Below are positions 16,520 through 27,100 of a stretch of 64,000 nt of DNA, piece after piece. The DNA is from Inquilinus sp. KBS0705. Lineage in GTDB: Bacteria > Bacteroidota > Bacteroidia > Sphingobacteriales > Sphingobacteriaceae. Position 1 is the stretch's first letter; every line of letters starts with the position of its first letter. The translations under genes were made by a program, and so were the position numbers. Where the stretch lies: contig VCCI02000001.1 of assembly GCA_005938025.2 (NCBI GenBank), positions 2,418,001-2,482,000 on the forward strand, written 5' to 3'. The notes beneath the pieces were generated by a model, which did not search any database, was not told the origin of the DNA, and worked only from the letters and a program-made list of their open reading frames with translations.

Positions 16520-16717
16520 TCTCACAGGACGGTAATTAGCATGCTGTCCACCTTTCTGATTTCGCAATTTGCATGTGGGATGCCGATCCGCCAGCCGGCG
16601 GACGGCATGACGGGTTGTTTTGTTTCTTCCGAACAGCTATGGGCAAGAGCCGGGCGACTATAAGGGGCGTAATACCGAAAGTCTCCGATGCAGAAAATAT
16701 AGCTATAGCTGCTAATT

Positions 16718-18934
16718 TTACCTGCTGTTTATCACTACCTTTTTTTCATAAACTTTATGGGTATCGTTCAAATGCAGCACATATACGCCCTCGGTTAGCG
16801 CACTGCTGTTTACTGCCATATTATTTTCGCCAACATTAAGCTTTATCCTGGAACGGTATACTGTAAAGCCCATCATGTTGGTGATGGTTATTTCGCCACT
16901 GTTGTTGTTTTTAGACGCGAACGCCACATTTATTGACGTGGTTGCCGGGTTTGGGAACACCCGCAATGGATCTGTACCAACCGAATCTGGCCGTAATGCG
17001 TCTTCTTTTGCAACGGCGAGCGTTGTAGCGCCCGAAATGTAAGGCGAAAGCCGCGTACATGGAATAGGAACTTCTATGGCGCCACCGGGCAATTGCCATT
17101 GCACCGATAAATTATCACCTGCCGTGCTCTCTTTTTGCAAGGCTTCCACATAATATTTTCTGCCTGCGATGAGCGCTATCACTGCCGATTTTTGCGAAGC
17201 GTATTTGGTGTACTGACGCGATAAAGTATAAGCGGGCACGGTTGCTATCTTCTTTTTCTTTGCTACCGTATTATCGGTACTCAGCCATAGTTCCGCCTGG
17301 TCGTCTCCAGCAATCCAAAAGGTGTAATTACCTGTAGTTGGTGCTGTGATATAGCCGCGAATGCGTACGCCATAATTTTCGCCTGCATTTATCGGCGCTT
17401 CAAATGCATTTATCTTTGTAACAGACGACGGGTTATTGGGGTAATTGCTGTTGCTGGTGAGACTGGTGATTGATGACCCGGGAATATTGCTGTATTGCTC
17501 GCGGGTAAGGTATGCGGTTGGCCCACAATCAGGTGCTAAAGGCATTGCCACCTTCCATATTTTGGGCGAACTACCACCATACTCCAGCACATAAATGATA
17601 TTGCCAACCATTTCGGCATCTATCGGATTATTAAATCCGCTCACAATACGATGCGTTTGCATCTTATAATTATCGGTTTTAACATCATAAATAAGCTGAA
17701 TATGCAGCAGGTCCTGCCCCGGATCGCCACCGTAGGGGCCAAGCGCTGTTGAAGACCCGGTAGTAGTCCATGAAGAAACAAAACCATGCCCCTTAAACTC
17801 AGCCGTCAACAGGCTATCCCTGTCAAACACTAAACCCAATGGCGAGCGGTGGCTGGTGAACGTGGTAAAAGCCAACCCGTCGCCATTGGCATCTTTAATT
17901 GTACCGGAAACAGAATCGCGGTATTTATCGGCATCCGGCCCGGTGTTAATAATAGGTTCGGTAAACACACGGTTTGGTCTTTTAGGATAAGCCGGATCGT
18001 TATAAAAAAAACCGTTTTGATAGGCAGTTGAATTATGATCTACCAATTTGTCTGTTTCAGGATTGTATCCCGGGTATTGCATAGGCGTGTTATTCCCGCC
18101 CATCCGCCATGGGAAACCATAAAAGTGCCCTTGCCTTATCCAGTTTAGCTCTTCGGGGTCGTCCCTGTCGCCCGAGTTTTCTGTGCCATAAAGGTTCCCG
18201 TTGCGATCGAAAGCAAGATCGAAACTGTTTCGGGTGCCATCGGCATACAGGTAACCCATACTGGCCAGCCTGGCCGAATCATTCGGCAATATTAAATTGT
18301 TGGAATTGATGGGGATGCGAAAAATGGCCGATGTAAGCGACTCTTCCCTTAACCCGGGCCTAAGGCCTCCGCTGCTTTGCACTTCGCCATGGTCTGTACG
18401 CGAGCCGCTATTGATGAACAGGTAATTGCTATCCGGGCTAACTGTAATGCCACTAAAGCCGTGGTCGAAAGCAGTGTTGGTGAGCCCGTAGGTTTCTGTA
18501 GTCATAACGGTAGACCATACCCTATCGCCCGAGGGCTGCTTTACCCCTTTCATAACTTTACCCACATAGCCGGAGTTGGCGGTTTTGATATTTCCGATCA
18601 GGAACAGCGTATTTCCTTTAAACGCCATTCCCTGCAGCAAGGTAATACCGTGGTTTGCTTTGGTTGCCTTTAGTGTGCTTATATAGGTGCCCTGGCTATT
18701 ACGCACATCGTATACGTCGCCGTTTTGGTTTATGTACATAATATGCCGGTTGGTGGGATCGAACCCAAGGCGGGAGCAGTTTGGAGGCACACTAATGAAC
18801 TGGGTGACCTTAATATCTGCGCGGACTGATTTTGGAACACTTTGGCCCGAGGCCTTTTTTGCTGTGAACAAACTTAAGCCAATTAAGCACGTAACAACAG
18901 CACAAAGCCATACAAAACGTAGTTTTAGTAACAT
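16718..18934 (-). CDS. Secreted six-bladed propeller dehydrogenase-like protein with PA14 and T9SS sorting domains
   Basis: 738 residues. A signal peptide ends near SGQ (residue 31). Residues about 40-480 resemble the PQQ-dependent glucose/sorbosone dehydrogenase propeller, with FDHGFSGITVSPD, GTENSGDRDDPEELNW and IYVLEYGG. Residues about 510-640 form a PA14-like module (GYITAPTTGNYTFWIAGDDQ). The last 75 residues form a type A T9SS sorting domain beginning LRVFPNPATTSINV. It is therefore probably exported through T9SS and held at or released from the cell surface. The substrate is unknown, and some members of this propeller group are not dehydrogenases. It is flanked by a pair of direct repeats. 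Confidence 0.82.
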   Translation of the reverse strand: MLLKLRFVWLCAVVTCLIGLSLFTAKKASGQSVPKSVRADIKVTQFISVPPNCSRLGFDPTNRHIMYINQNGDVYDVRNSQGTYISTLKATKANHGITLLQGMAFKGNTLFLIGNIKTANSGYVGKVMKGVKQPSGDRVWSTVMTTETYGLTNTAFDHGFSGITVSPDSNYLFINSGSRTDHGEVQSSGGLRPGLREESLTSAIFRIPINSNNLILPNDSARLASMGYLYADGTRNSFDLAFDRNGNLYGTENSGDRDDPEELNWIRQGHFYGFPWRMGGNNTPMQYPGYNPETDKLVDHNSTAYQNGFFYNDPAYPKRPNRVFTEPIINTGPDADKYRDSVSGTIKDANGDGLAFTTFTSHRSPLGLVFDRDSLLTAEFKGHGFVSSWTTTGSSTALGPYGGDPGQDLLHIQLIYDVKTDNYKMQTHRIVSGFNNPIDAEMVGNIIYVLEYGGSSPKIWKVAMPLAPDCGPTAYLTREQYSNIPGSSITSLTSNSNYPNNPSSVTKINAFEAPINAGENYGVRIRGYITAPTTGNYTFWIAGDDQAELWLSTDNTVAKKKKIATVPAYTLSRQYTKYASQKSAVIALIAGRKYYVEALQKESTAGDNLSVQWQLPGGAIEVPIPCTRLSPYISGATTLAVAKEDALRPDSVGTDPLRVFPNPATTSINVAFASKNNNSGEITITNMMGFTVYRSRIKLNVGENNMAVNSSALTEGVYVLHLNDTHKVYEKKVVINSR

Positions 18935-19395
18935 GGCGGTAAAATTTATGCGATAAACAAATGGTTTTGTTAGTAACCTGCAAAATCAGGATTGCGGGCT
19001 AACGGAAGTACAAGTTACCGTTTATTGTATGCGGCGTGCGCTAAAACGGTGGTTGTATACCAAAATGTGAAAGAGATGGTTGGAATGCCTTGAAAACGAA
19101 ACGCCTCCGGTTAAACAGCATTCCCCCTGCTGGCGCAGGCGTGCCGCGTGTGTCACTAAGAAGTCCGCTTCTCAATCCTCCGGCCTTCCCCCCGCATCTG
19201 CCGTTCTCACTATCCATCGGCAGCGTTATTTAAAAAATAGCCGCTATTATTTATTTACAGGATGTTACCTCAATATTTTTCGGGCTGAAAATCAGCAACA
19301 TCAAATATTTTGGCTATCATTTACCTGTTGCATAGCACAAAACGGGCGTTTTTACGTTGTTAGCCTATATTATTTATTCACAATCACCTACTACA
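18935..19395. other. Intergenic stretch between the propeller gene and the small barrel-like gene
   Basis: Contains the second direct-repeat copy (19128-19177) and otherwise no supported gene. The 19080-19493 frame runs through the repeat and then into the next gene in another frame, so it is not accepted. Confidence 0.5.
19128..19177 (+). repeat. Direct repeat, copy 2 (other copy at 16369)
   Basis: Same GC-rich unit as 16369-16418, in the same orientation, with the core GCGTGCCGCGTGTGTCACTA unchanged. Confidence 0.65.
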
Positions 19396-19890
19396 ATGAA
19401 AAAAATCCCCTTAATAGCATTGGTGTTAACCTGCTTTTTATTCGCGTCGAAACGTTCGCTGGCGCAAGATTACAAAACCGCCCTTGGCCTTAAATTTGGC
19501 GGGTTTGAAAATGGCCTGTCTGTAAAATACTTTGCCCAGCCTAATGTTGCCTGGGAAGGTGTTTTAGGCTTTCGTAACCACGGCGTGGTACTAACCGGCC
19601 TTTACGAGATACACCAGCAGGCCTTTGATGTGCCCAAACTTAATTTTTACTATGGCTTTGGCGCGCACCTGGGCAGCGTAGGCAGTGGTACCTATAAACG
19701 CTTTAACGGTGATGACCGCTATTATAACGAGAGCCGCATTTTATTAGGTGCTGATGCTGTTTTAGGATTAGAATATTTAATCCCCGATTCGCCAATTGCT
19801 ATCAGCCTTGACCTTAACCCGCGACTTGAGCTGGCAACCGGGCCCTTTTTTGACCTTGCACCCGGCCTGGGCTTAAAGTATGCCTTTTAA
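19396..19890 (+). CDS. Small exported protein, probably outer-membrane beta-barrel
   Basis: 164 residues from the ATG at 19396, with a signal peptide (KKIPLIALVLTCFLFASKRS, ending at LAQ). The mature part alternates hydrophobic and polar residues and has Gly/Tyr-rich turns (YYGFGAHLGSVGSGTY). It ends in a C-terminal aromatic residue (KYAF), which is typical of small outer-membrane barrels. No defined family beyond that was recognised. A longer frame start at 19357 would put extra residues in front of the signal peptide and is not favoured. Confidence 0.75.
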   Translation: MKKIPLIALVLTCFLFASKRSLAQDYKTALGLKFGGFENGLSVKYFAQPNVAWEGVLGFRNHGVVLTGLYEIHQQAFDVPKLNFYYGFGAHLGSVGSGTYKRFNGDDRYYNESRILLGADAVLGLEYLIPDSPIAISLDLNPRLELATGPFFDLAPGLGLKYAF

Positions 19891-19913
19891 TTTTCAGAGG
19901 ATAGGGAATAGAG

Positions 19914-19941
19914 GTTGGAGGTTAGAGGTTGGAGGTTAGAC
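19914..19941 (+). repeat. Short tandem repeat, 14-bp unit twice
   Basis: AGGTTGGAGGTTAG occurs twice in a row, followed by a TTTAG-rich stretch up to 19990. It lies between two convergent genes and carries no coding signal. Confidence 0.5.
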
Positions 19942-19999
19942 CTAAAACTTTAGAATTTAGCTTTTAGAGTTTAGCTTTTAGGATTAGAATTTCCGCAAC

Positions 20000-22900
20000 C
20001 TACTTCTCTATAATTATCTTCCTGGAGTATATTTTTTGCCCCAGTATCAGCTTTAATATATATGTACCCGGCAGGCGGTTTACAGTGCTTACAACAGTGC
20101 TGTAATTGCCTGCCGTTATTGTTTGCGTGGTTGCATAAACCGTTTGCCCGGCTGCATTCACCAGCGATAGTTTCATGTTTCCGGCGGCTTTGGCTGCAAA
20201 CAAAACGTTAAAATAAGTATTGGCCGGCACCGGGAATACCGTTAAGCCGATGTCTGTCGACTTATCGGGGTTTTTAGCCACAAGCACGTAGTTATAAGCA
20301 TCAGACTGTACTATACAGCCGGTACTTAAAAGCACCTGCACTTTATATGCGCCACTTTGCAAAGGGGTATAAGTTTGTGTAGTAGCACTATCTATCAACT
20401 TATCGTTTAATAACCATCGGTTACCGGTAGCATTGCTTGATGACAGCACATCGCCATTTTGGGTAATAAGTGGCTTGCTAAGTGTAACCGCCGTACGGCC
20501 CGCGCCGGGGCAGCCCGTACTTGTTACCTGCATATCGTAAAAATAATAGTAATACTGCTTGTAATAAGTAGTATCGGTACCGGTATCAGGCGTGGCGGTA
20601 TTGCCGCTTATGCTGAATACATTGCCCGCGCTAAAAGGATAGCCGGTAATACCCTGGTTGTTGCGGTATATAGTAGCATTGTTCTCGTAAGCCGGGGTTA
20701 TGGTGTAATGCCCTGCTGCAGGCAGCGTAAGGTTTAAGGTGTATACCTTTCCCTGGTCGGCGGGGTCATCGGGTTGTGCACCGGCAGCAGGCGTGCTGCG
20801 GGTGGCTGCCACATTTAACGTAACAGCCGATACCACATCGCCGGCATCATTGGTAGCGGTAAATGTAATTTTGCCGGGGTTACCAATGTACAACCTTGCA
20901 CTTTGGATGGTAACAGGTATGCCTGTAGTAACTTCGATACCCGGCGTAAACTGGTTATAGCCGCCACCTGTAAATACATTTTTTGTTGCAGGGCCCACTT
21001 TAGCGCTAAAATCGTTTAAGCCGGCATAATATTTACCATCAACGGGTGCCTGGCTTACCAACACATCGCCGCCATTGGCAAATGGCAGGGCATCATTACT
21101 GTTTTTATACCATAAAAGCTGCCCATCGCCATTCCCCGATAGCTGGTACTGGCTGGTATTGGTACAATAGTATGCTTCTAAAGTACCCACCTGGGGTGGC
21201 AGGGCAATAGCTATACTACCGCTTGTTTTATTGTTTGATGTAATAGCATCGCCTGCCAAATTGGTTTGCGCTATAACTGTATAAGTTGCACCGGCAATTA
21301 CATTAAATTTTCCGCTTAGCTCAAAATCGGCTTCATCGCCCGCATTTATTACCGGGGTATACGTTTCGGTAAAAGTAGTGACCACATTATTTGGCGATGT
21401 AACCGTTACCGTAACCGGTATATTGCTAATTGCCGCGCTGCCGTCGTTTTTTAACCTCACAACAACTGCCGTTGGCACGGCGCATACTGTACCCGCGTTA
21501 ACAATGGTGGTTGCGGCTACATCTATGGCAGGTTTTAAAAATTGCACCCTGTAATCCTGGGTTTCGCCTTTCGCGTAGCTTCCGCAAGGGGTGATATTGG
21601 TTACATCGGCGGTTTCGGCAAGTACTATCCGCATTAAACTAAAGTTACCCGGCGTAACCGTTTGCGGCACCGTAAAATTACCCGAATAGGTGTCGGTAGT
21701 ATTGGTAACCACAGTGGTGGCGGCTAATTCGTTCGCTTCAAAAACGCCGTTGCCGTTCCAGTCTATAAATATTTTGGCGGCTTTGTTAAAATTGCTGCCG
21801 CATGTACCCAACGTGATGCTGAACGGATAGGTTTTAGCTTGCTCTAACTGCGCTGTTAAGCCGGTGTTGTTGGTATATGCCGTACAACCCGCAGGTGCCG
21901 TATAGTTGATGTTTGATAGCTTAAACGCGGTGATCTTAGAGTCGGCAGAGGATGCAGGCGCGGACGCGCAATAAACCACCCCTCCAATACCGGTGGCGAT
22001 TAGCGAATAGGCCTGACTGCCCGAGGTAAGCGTGCCCTTATGCGATACGGTTACCGTGTAGGTTTTACCCGGTGTAGCGTTGGCTATATATACCTGCTCC
22101 ATATTATCCCTGATATTGTCGCCCGTAGTAGCAGCTACCGAGGGTTTATCGGGATTTAAAACCCAGGGGCGAAATGTACTTGAACCATCGGTAACCCGGA
22201 TATCCAGATCGTTTACCAATTTAGGGGTACGGCTATTAATTACCCCTGTGGTGGTTGGTGTACCTTCGGGGTCTGTCCAGGCTATGCTTATAGCTAATGG
22301 CCCGTTACCCGATGCCGTAAACGTAAATGTTTTATTTGAGCCTTGTTGCAGCGTGTTTTCGCTAATTAGGCTTTTTTTGGTATCATCAGTGATGGCTTGG
22401 GCCGCCTTTTTCATATCCAGCAATCCCCAGCCATAAATATAGTCGGGGCCAACGTTCCCTGCATCAAAGGCCGTATGGCAGGCCAGCGCCTTTAAGGTTG
22501 CCGCGCGCATAAAGTTACCGTTGTTTTTTTGCGCGTAATACTCCTGCAGCAAGTATAACGACCCGGTAATGTTAGGGGCTGCCATAGATGTACCCGATAG
22601 GGTGATGTATGAGCTTGTACTGCTTACGCCTGTAGATAATACATCTTCACCATCGCCTACAATATCGGGCTTTATACGGCCATCATCTGTTGGCCCCCAG
22701 CTGCTAAAGTAGGATATGGCTACATCGCTCCTGTTCACCGGCCCATTTGGCAAAGGGCTTACCGCCCCTACCGTTAAAATATTTTTTGCTGTACCGGTGG
22801 TAGTAATAATATCATATCCATCATTATTACTTATGGTGGCCGGCCTTGGCCCTTTATTTATAAAAGTGCCGTTGGTGCGGCTGGTATAGCCGTAATAATC

Positions 22901-23737
22901 TTCGCCCACCTGCGGGCCATTATTGGCGCGGCTGTTACCCGCCGACTCCACAATTAAGTAATAAGGCGCATTGTAAGCTATGTTATCCCACGATTGGGTA
23001 CGCTCGTCGTAAAATCCAAAGTTATAATCAACCGTATCGCCCGGCAAGCCATACCATTCCCAGCGGCTATCGGTACTGTTGTAGTCCCATCCCCCAACAT
23101 CTCCATACGAGTGGTTGGATAGCAACAAGCCCGAAGCGGCCGAACTCATTTCAGATACATCGTTATCAAAATCCCATGATTGCAGCGTGGTGGCGTTAAA
23201 CGCCATACCCTTAGCCGGCGCGTAAATGCCTTTGGCTATCATGGTGCCGGCCACATGTGTAGAGTGATCTAACACTGCCGCACCATCCTTTAGAGTAATG
23301 GTTTTACCTGTAAACTCCTGGTGTTGCTTGTAAACACTGCCACCATCCCAAATGCCCAGCTTATTGGTAAGAAATGAACTTGAACCTGATAGATTTAACC
23401 CTAACGAACCACCGGGCTGCACGGTATTGGTACCCGTTGTTGCAGCCGCTGTAGTATTGTTATGCGTAGTAAGGTAAACCGGGAAACCAAGGCTGTTAAC
23501 CCCTTGTAAAGATACCAGGTTGCCTGCCTTTGTTTTACGCAAAATTGCCCAACCACGTGATGGTGCAAGCGCTACAGCCTTTTGGCGACCGGTAATAAAT
23601 TTTTGATTAGCGCTAACGGCAATATTGTCGAGCGCTTTTTGCCTGATGGGGTTACCCGGAATTTGCTGGGCAAACGAGCGTACTATACAGCATAACAGTA
23701 AAATACTTGTAATGAATGCCCTACACGCTTTGCCCAT
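20000..23737 (-). CDS. Secreted subtilisin-like serine protease with GEVED and T9SS sorting domains
   Basis: 1245 residues from the ATG at 23737 (an upstream TTG at 23746 is less likely). After a signal peptide ending SFAQ comes an S8 subtilase domain with Asp in LGIWDGGSV, His in HSTHVAGTM and Ser in SGTSMAAPN. A proprotein-convertase-like beta domain follows (around IAWTDPEGTP). Next is a GEVED domain (FIDWNGNGVFEANEL ... KGETQDYRV), a CARDB-like Ig module (IDVAATTIVNAGTVCAV), and further beta-rich sequence. The end is a type A T9SS sorting domain (GLTVFPVPANTYFNV ... KIIIEK). The protein would be exported through T9SS to the surface or medium to degrade proteins. Confidence 0.93.
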   Translation of the reverse strand: MGKACRAFITSILLLCCIVRSFAQQIPGNPIRQKALDNIAVSANQKFITGRQKAVALAPSRGWAILRKTKAGNLVSLQGVNSLGFPVYLTTHNNTTAAATTGTNTVQPGGSLGLNLSGSSSFLTNKLGIWDGGSVYKQHQEFTGKTITLKDGAAVLDHSTHVAGTMIAKGIYAPAKGMAFNATTLQSWDFDNDVSEMSSAASGLLLSNHSYGDVGGWDYNSTDSRWEWYGLPGDTVDYNFGFYDERTQSWDNIAYNAPYYLIVESAGNSRANNGPQVGEDYYGYTSRTNGTFINKGPRPATISNNDGYDIITTTGTAKNILTVGAVSPLPNGPVNRSDVAISYFSSWGPTDDGRIKPDIVGDGEDVLSTGVSSTSSYITLSGTSMAAPNITGSLYLLQEYYAQKNNGNFMRAATLKALACHTAFDAGNVGPDYIYGWGLLDMKKAAQAITDDTKKSLISENTLQQGSNKTFTFTASGNGPLAISIAWTDPEGTPTTTGVINSRTPKLVNDLDIRVTDGSSTFRPWVLNPDKPSVAATTGDNIRDNMEQVYIANATPGKTYTVTVSHKGTLTSGSQAYSLIATGIGGVVYCASAPASSADSKITAFKLSNINYTAPAGCTAYTNNTGLTAQLEQAKTYPFSITLGTCGSNFNKAAKIFIDWNGNGVFEANELAATTVVTNTTDTYSGNFTVPQTVTPGNFSLMRIVLAETADVTNITPCGSYAKGETQDYRVQFLKPAIDVAATTIVNAGTVCAVPTAVVVRLKNDGSAAISNIPVTVTVTSPNNVVTTFTETYTPVINAGDEADFELSGKFNVIAGATYTVIAQTNLAGDAITSNNKTSGSIAIALPPQVGTLEAYYCTNTSQYQLSGNGDGQLLWYKNSNDALPFANGGDVLVSQAPVDGKYYAGLNDFSAKVGPATKNVFTGGGYNQFTPGIEVTTGIPVTIQSARLYIGNPGKITFTATNDAGDVVSAVTLNVAATRSTPAAGAQPDDPADQGKVYTLNLTLPAAGHYTITPAYENNATIYRNNQGITGYPFSAGNVFSISGNTATPDTGTDTTYYKQYYYYFYDMQVTSTGCPGAGRTAVTLSKPLITQNGDVLSSSNATGNRWLLNDKLIDSATTQTYTPLQSGAYKVQVLLSTGCIVQSDAYNYVLVAKNPDKSTDIGLTVFPVPANTYFNVLFAAKAAGNMKLSLVNAAGQTVYATTQTITAGNYSTVVSTVNRLPGTYILKLILGQKIYSRKIIIEK

Positions 23738-24146
23738 ATAAACCAAAAACCATTTAATGCAGTAAAGATATGTTTTAGGCTTGTTGTATGGAGTAGGTGA
23801 TACAAAAAATTTATTTGGCCTAAATATTGACTGATTTTAAAGACTTGCTTATTAAGCTACCCTTATTAACCATATGTATCGTAATATTATTTAGCCCGTT
23901 AAATAAATTAATTTACAAACAAATAGCATATAAACGGTTGGTAATTCATTCCCCAATATGTGCAATTTGCTGCACACAGTCCATGTATTAATAACAAATT
24001 ATATTTCTATTCATAACAATCTGTAAACGGTATATAATCGTATTTGCATGCAATACTGCATTATATCAACAATAATACCTTGATTTATTAGCATTTGCAT
24101 TATTTTTGTGTTATATAAGTATAACACCCCGGTTAATTTTACGGCA
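23738..24146. other. Divergent control region of two T9SS cargo genes
   Basis: AT-rich, with no gene. It carries the strong promoter for the 24147 gene at 24080-24108. No comparable full promoter was found for the protease on the other strand. Confidence 0.5.
24080..24108 (+). promoter_or_regulatory. Promoter of the 1440-residue T9SS cargo gene
   Basis: TTG at 24080-24082, an 18-base spacer, then TATTTTTG at 24101-24108. The GTG at 24108 that opens the longest frame overlaps this -7 box, so translation must start later, at the TTG at 24147. Confidence 0.6.
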
Positions 24147-27100
24147 TTGAAAAACTTATTACCTAAATTCTTATTAGCGCTACTTATTACCTTTTGTTTT
24201 TTAGGGCAAAATACCTTTGCGCAAACGGTTACCTTATCAGCCTTTAGCGGAACATTATCCTCTAACCCCATAAACGTTGGGGCACATCCTGTATTATTCG
24301 GTTTTACTGTGCAAGTATCCGGCGGCAGCAAAACCTTCAATAAATTTACTTTTACAACTTCAAATAACAGCACTACAAATTTTACCAACGGCACACTTTA
24401 CCGCACTACAACTTCCGGGTATAGCAGCAGTGGTGCAAAGGTGGGTAACGTAACCTTTAGTGGCACAAACGTTACAATAGATGGTTTTACCGAAACACTA
24501 ACAAACACAACTTATTACTACTATTTAGTTGCTGATATTGCTGGCACCGGATATAACCAATTTGTTATTAGTTATGGTTCAACCCTGGCAACTGATGTTA
24601 GCGGCACCACTTATAATACTGCTTTTTACAGTGGCGTAGGCTACAATATAAACGCAGGAACAACACCTGCATTAACAGTAACAAATCTCACAACTGATGT
24701 GCAGGCTTCAGGGGCACTGCTATCAGGTGCAAGCAACTTGAAGCTTTTTCAATATAGTGTCACCAATAATACAGGTTCAAGTATAACTATAAACAGCTTT
24801 AAAGTAAATAGTTCGGTTTCAGACTTGTCAAAATATTTAACAACAATCAGGCTATACGCTAATACAACCAACACTTTCCCGGCAAGTTCTACTGCTACAG
24901 GATCTACTGCCGCAAGTAGTCCATATGTAACCTTCAGCAGCCTTACAGAGACGATTGGCGCCGGTGCAACTAAATATTATTGGGTTTATGCCAACACCAG
25001 TTTTACCGGCAGTTTACCGCAGGACCTGCAATTATCTTTTCAGGATGCCCAAAGCAGCGCAGCGATAACAACATCAACAAGTGCCACGTATAATACGTTT
25101 ACCGCACAGGGTAATACATATAATCTAAACACTTCAAACGTTACAATAAGCAATCTTACAGGCGGTATATCAAGCGGTACAGTTACACTGGCACAAACAG
25201 ATATTGTTATGTTTGGTTTCAGTGTTAATTCAAGCGCAGCTATTACTGTTTCGCAGTTTAATATTAATAGTACCAATACAAACGTTAGTACTTATTTTGG
25301 AAACGCAAAATTATACTACAACACCACCAATACTTATGCAACCGGCACCAAAACACTTGCCGGTACAGTTAGTTTTAGCGGGGGTTATGCCAACGTTACC
25401 CTTACTGCCCAAAATACCTTTACCTCAGGGCAAACACGCTATTACTTTTTGGTAGCAGACAACATAGGTGCTATTTCGCCTTCACAGAGTGTGGCCTTTA
25501 GTTTTGGCGCTGCTCAATCGCAAAATGCGGTTGTACAAAGTAGCCCAATAGCTTCAGTTTATAATAATTTTACTACTACAGGCAGCACCGTATTTACCAT
25601 ACCCGCTCCCGGTATTGTACTAACCGGGTTAAATTCTGCAGCAAGTAATAATATTACTACATCCATATCGCCTGGTACCACCAATATAGCCGTATTTGGT
25701 TTCCAGGTGCAAGCTTTCGGTGCTGTTACCATTGATAAATTTAACATGGCATTTGGAACAGGTAACGAAAACCTGTTTTTTACAAACGGCCGCCTTGTCG
25801 AATCTACAGACAATGTTTTTTCTACCGGCGACCTTTCTAACTCGCTTGGTGCAGTTGCCACCGGCGGTAGCAGCAACGCCAATATTGGTAATTCCACGGC
25901 TTTAGGCTTAACTTTTAATAACAATACCCGGTATTTTTTCCTGGTGGTTGATGTAAAGGTATACAATAACTCGGGGGCACCCGCTACCTCAAATTACAGT
26001 TTTGTAACGGGCTCAGCAACGCCATCGGCAGTTGTTTTTGGATCGCCTTACAGCGAGTATAACCCTCCTGCAGCAATTACAGGTGCTACATTAAACTTCC
26101 CGCCATCTACAACCTTTATCTGGACAGGCGGCGCTAATAACACAGCCTACACTACTACAAGTAATTGGTCCAATTTTGCAAGTCCTACTTCCGGATCGGA
26201 TATTGTTATTCCCGGCGGACTTACCTATTACCCTGCCATAACATCAAATACAACAATTGGTAGCCTTACATTTTCGGGTAGTTCTCCGAGCCTTACCATC
26301 AATAGCGGCATCGTTCTAACTTCAAACACCGGGCTTATTATAGGGGCAAATGTAAGCCCGACAATCACAGGCGGCACATTAAGCCTGGCTTCCGGAAGCA
26401 CATCTACAATTGCATCAACAGCTGTGCTTACGCTTGGTGCATCTACAGTTATCAGCAACAGCGGCACTTTAACGCTAAAATCTGATGCAAGCGGATCTGC
26501 TACTATTGCAGCAATACCTGCCACCTCAAGCATTACAGGTAACGTTAGCGTAGAGCGTTATTTTACAGGCGGCCAGTCGTATAGCCGGGGTTATCGATTA
26601 TTATCATCCCCGGTTTCGGTTTCCAGCAGCAGCCGTATCCTTCCAAATTTATCGTACATCGTGGCATCAGCGTACACCACCGGTACTACAGGCAGTACCA
26701 ATGGCTTTGATGTTGCCGGCAACCCAACGCTATATTTTTACCGCGAAAATATGGCCCCTAACTACTCAACGTTTTTATCGGGTAATTTTAGAGGTGTTGG
26801 CAAAATAAATAATAGCAGCCTTTTTAATTTTACCATTGATGGCGATGCTACTACCAATACATTACCGGCGGGTAATGGCTTTTTATTCTTTTTTAGAGGG
26901 AACAGGGCATCAAACGCTACTACTAACACGGCAGCTGTTGCCCAAACGGCTACATTTACTGTTACTGGCTACCTAAACCAGGGCAACGTTGCTGTAAATC
27001 ATTGGACAAGTACCGCAGCCGGTACGGCAGGTTCAGCCGGTTTATTGTATACATCAGCAACACTTAATACTGCAGTACGCGGCTATAATTTAGTAGGTAA

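Larger units (their letters stand above)
16167..16717. other. Repeat-rich intergenic stretch
   Basis: No credible gene; open frames here run through GC-rich repeats. Contents in order: the half palindrome 16247-16273, a repeat shared with 19128-19177, the TCCTGAA palindrome at 16501-16519, and a CCGATCCGCC/GGCGGACGG hairpin near 16581-16604. Confidence 0.55.

Noticed and set aside
16361..16663. 100-codon frame in the gap after the protease gene
   Set aside because: It runs through several dispersed repeats and palindromes, has no family pattern, and its protein has no consistent composition.
19080..19493. 137-codon frame before the small barrel-like gene
   Set aside because: It covers the direct repeat copy and ends inside the 19396 gene in another frame.
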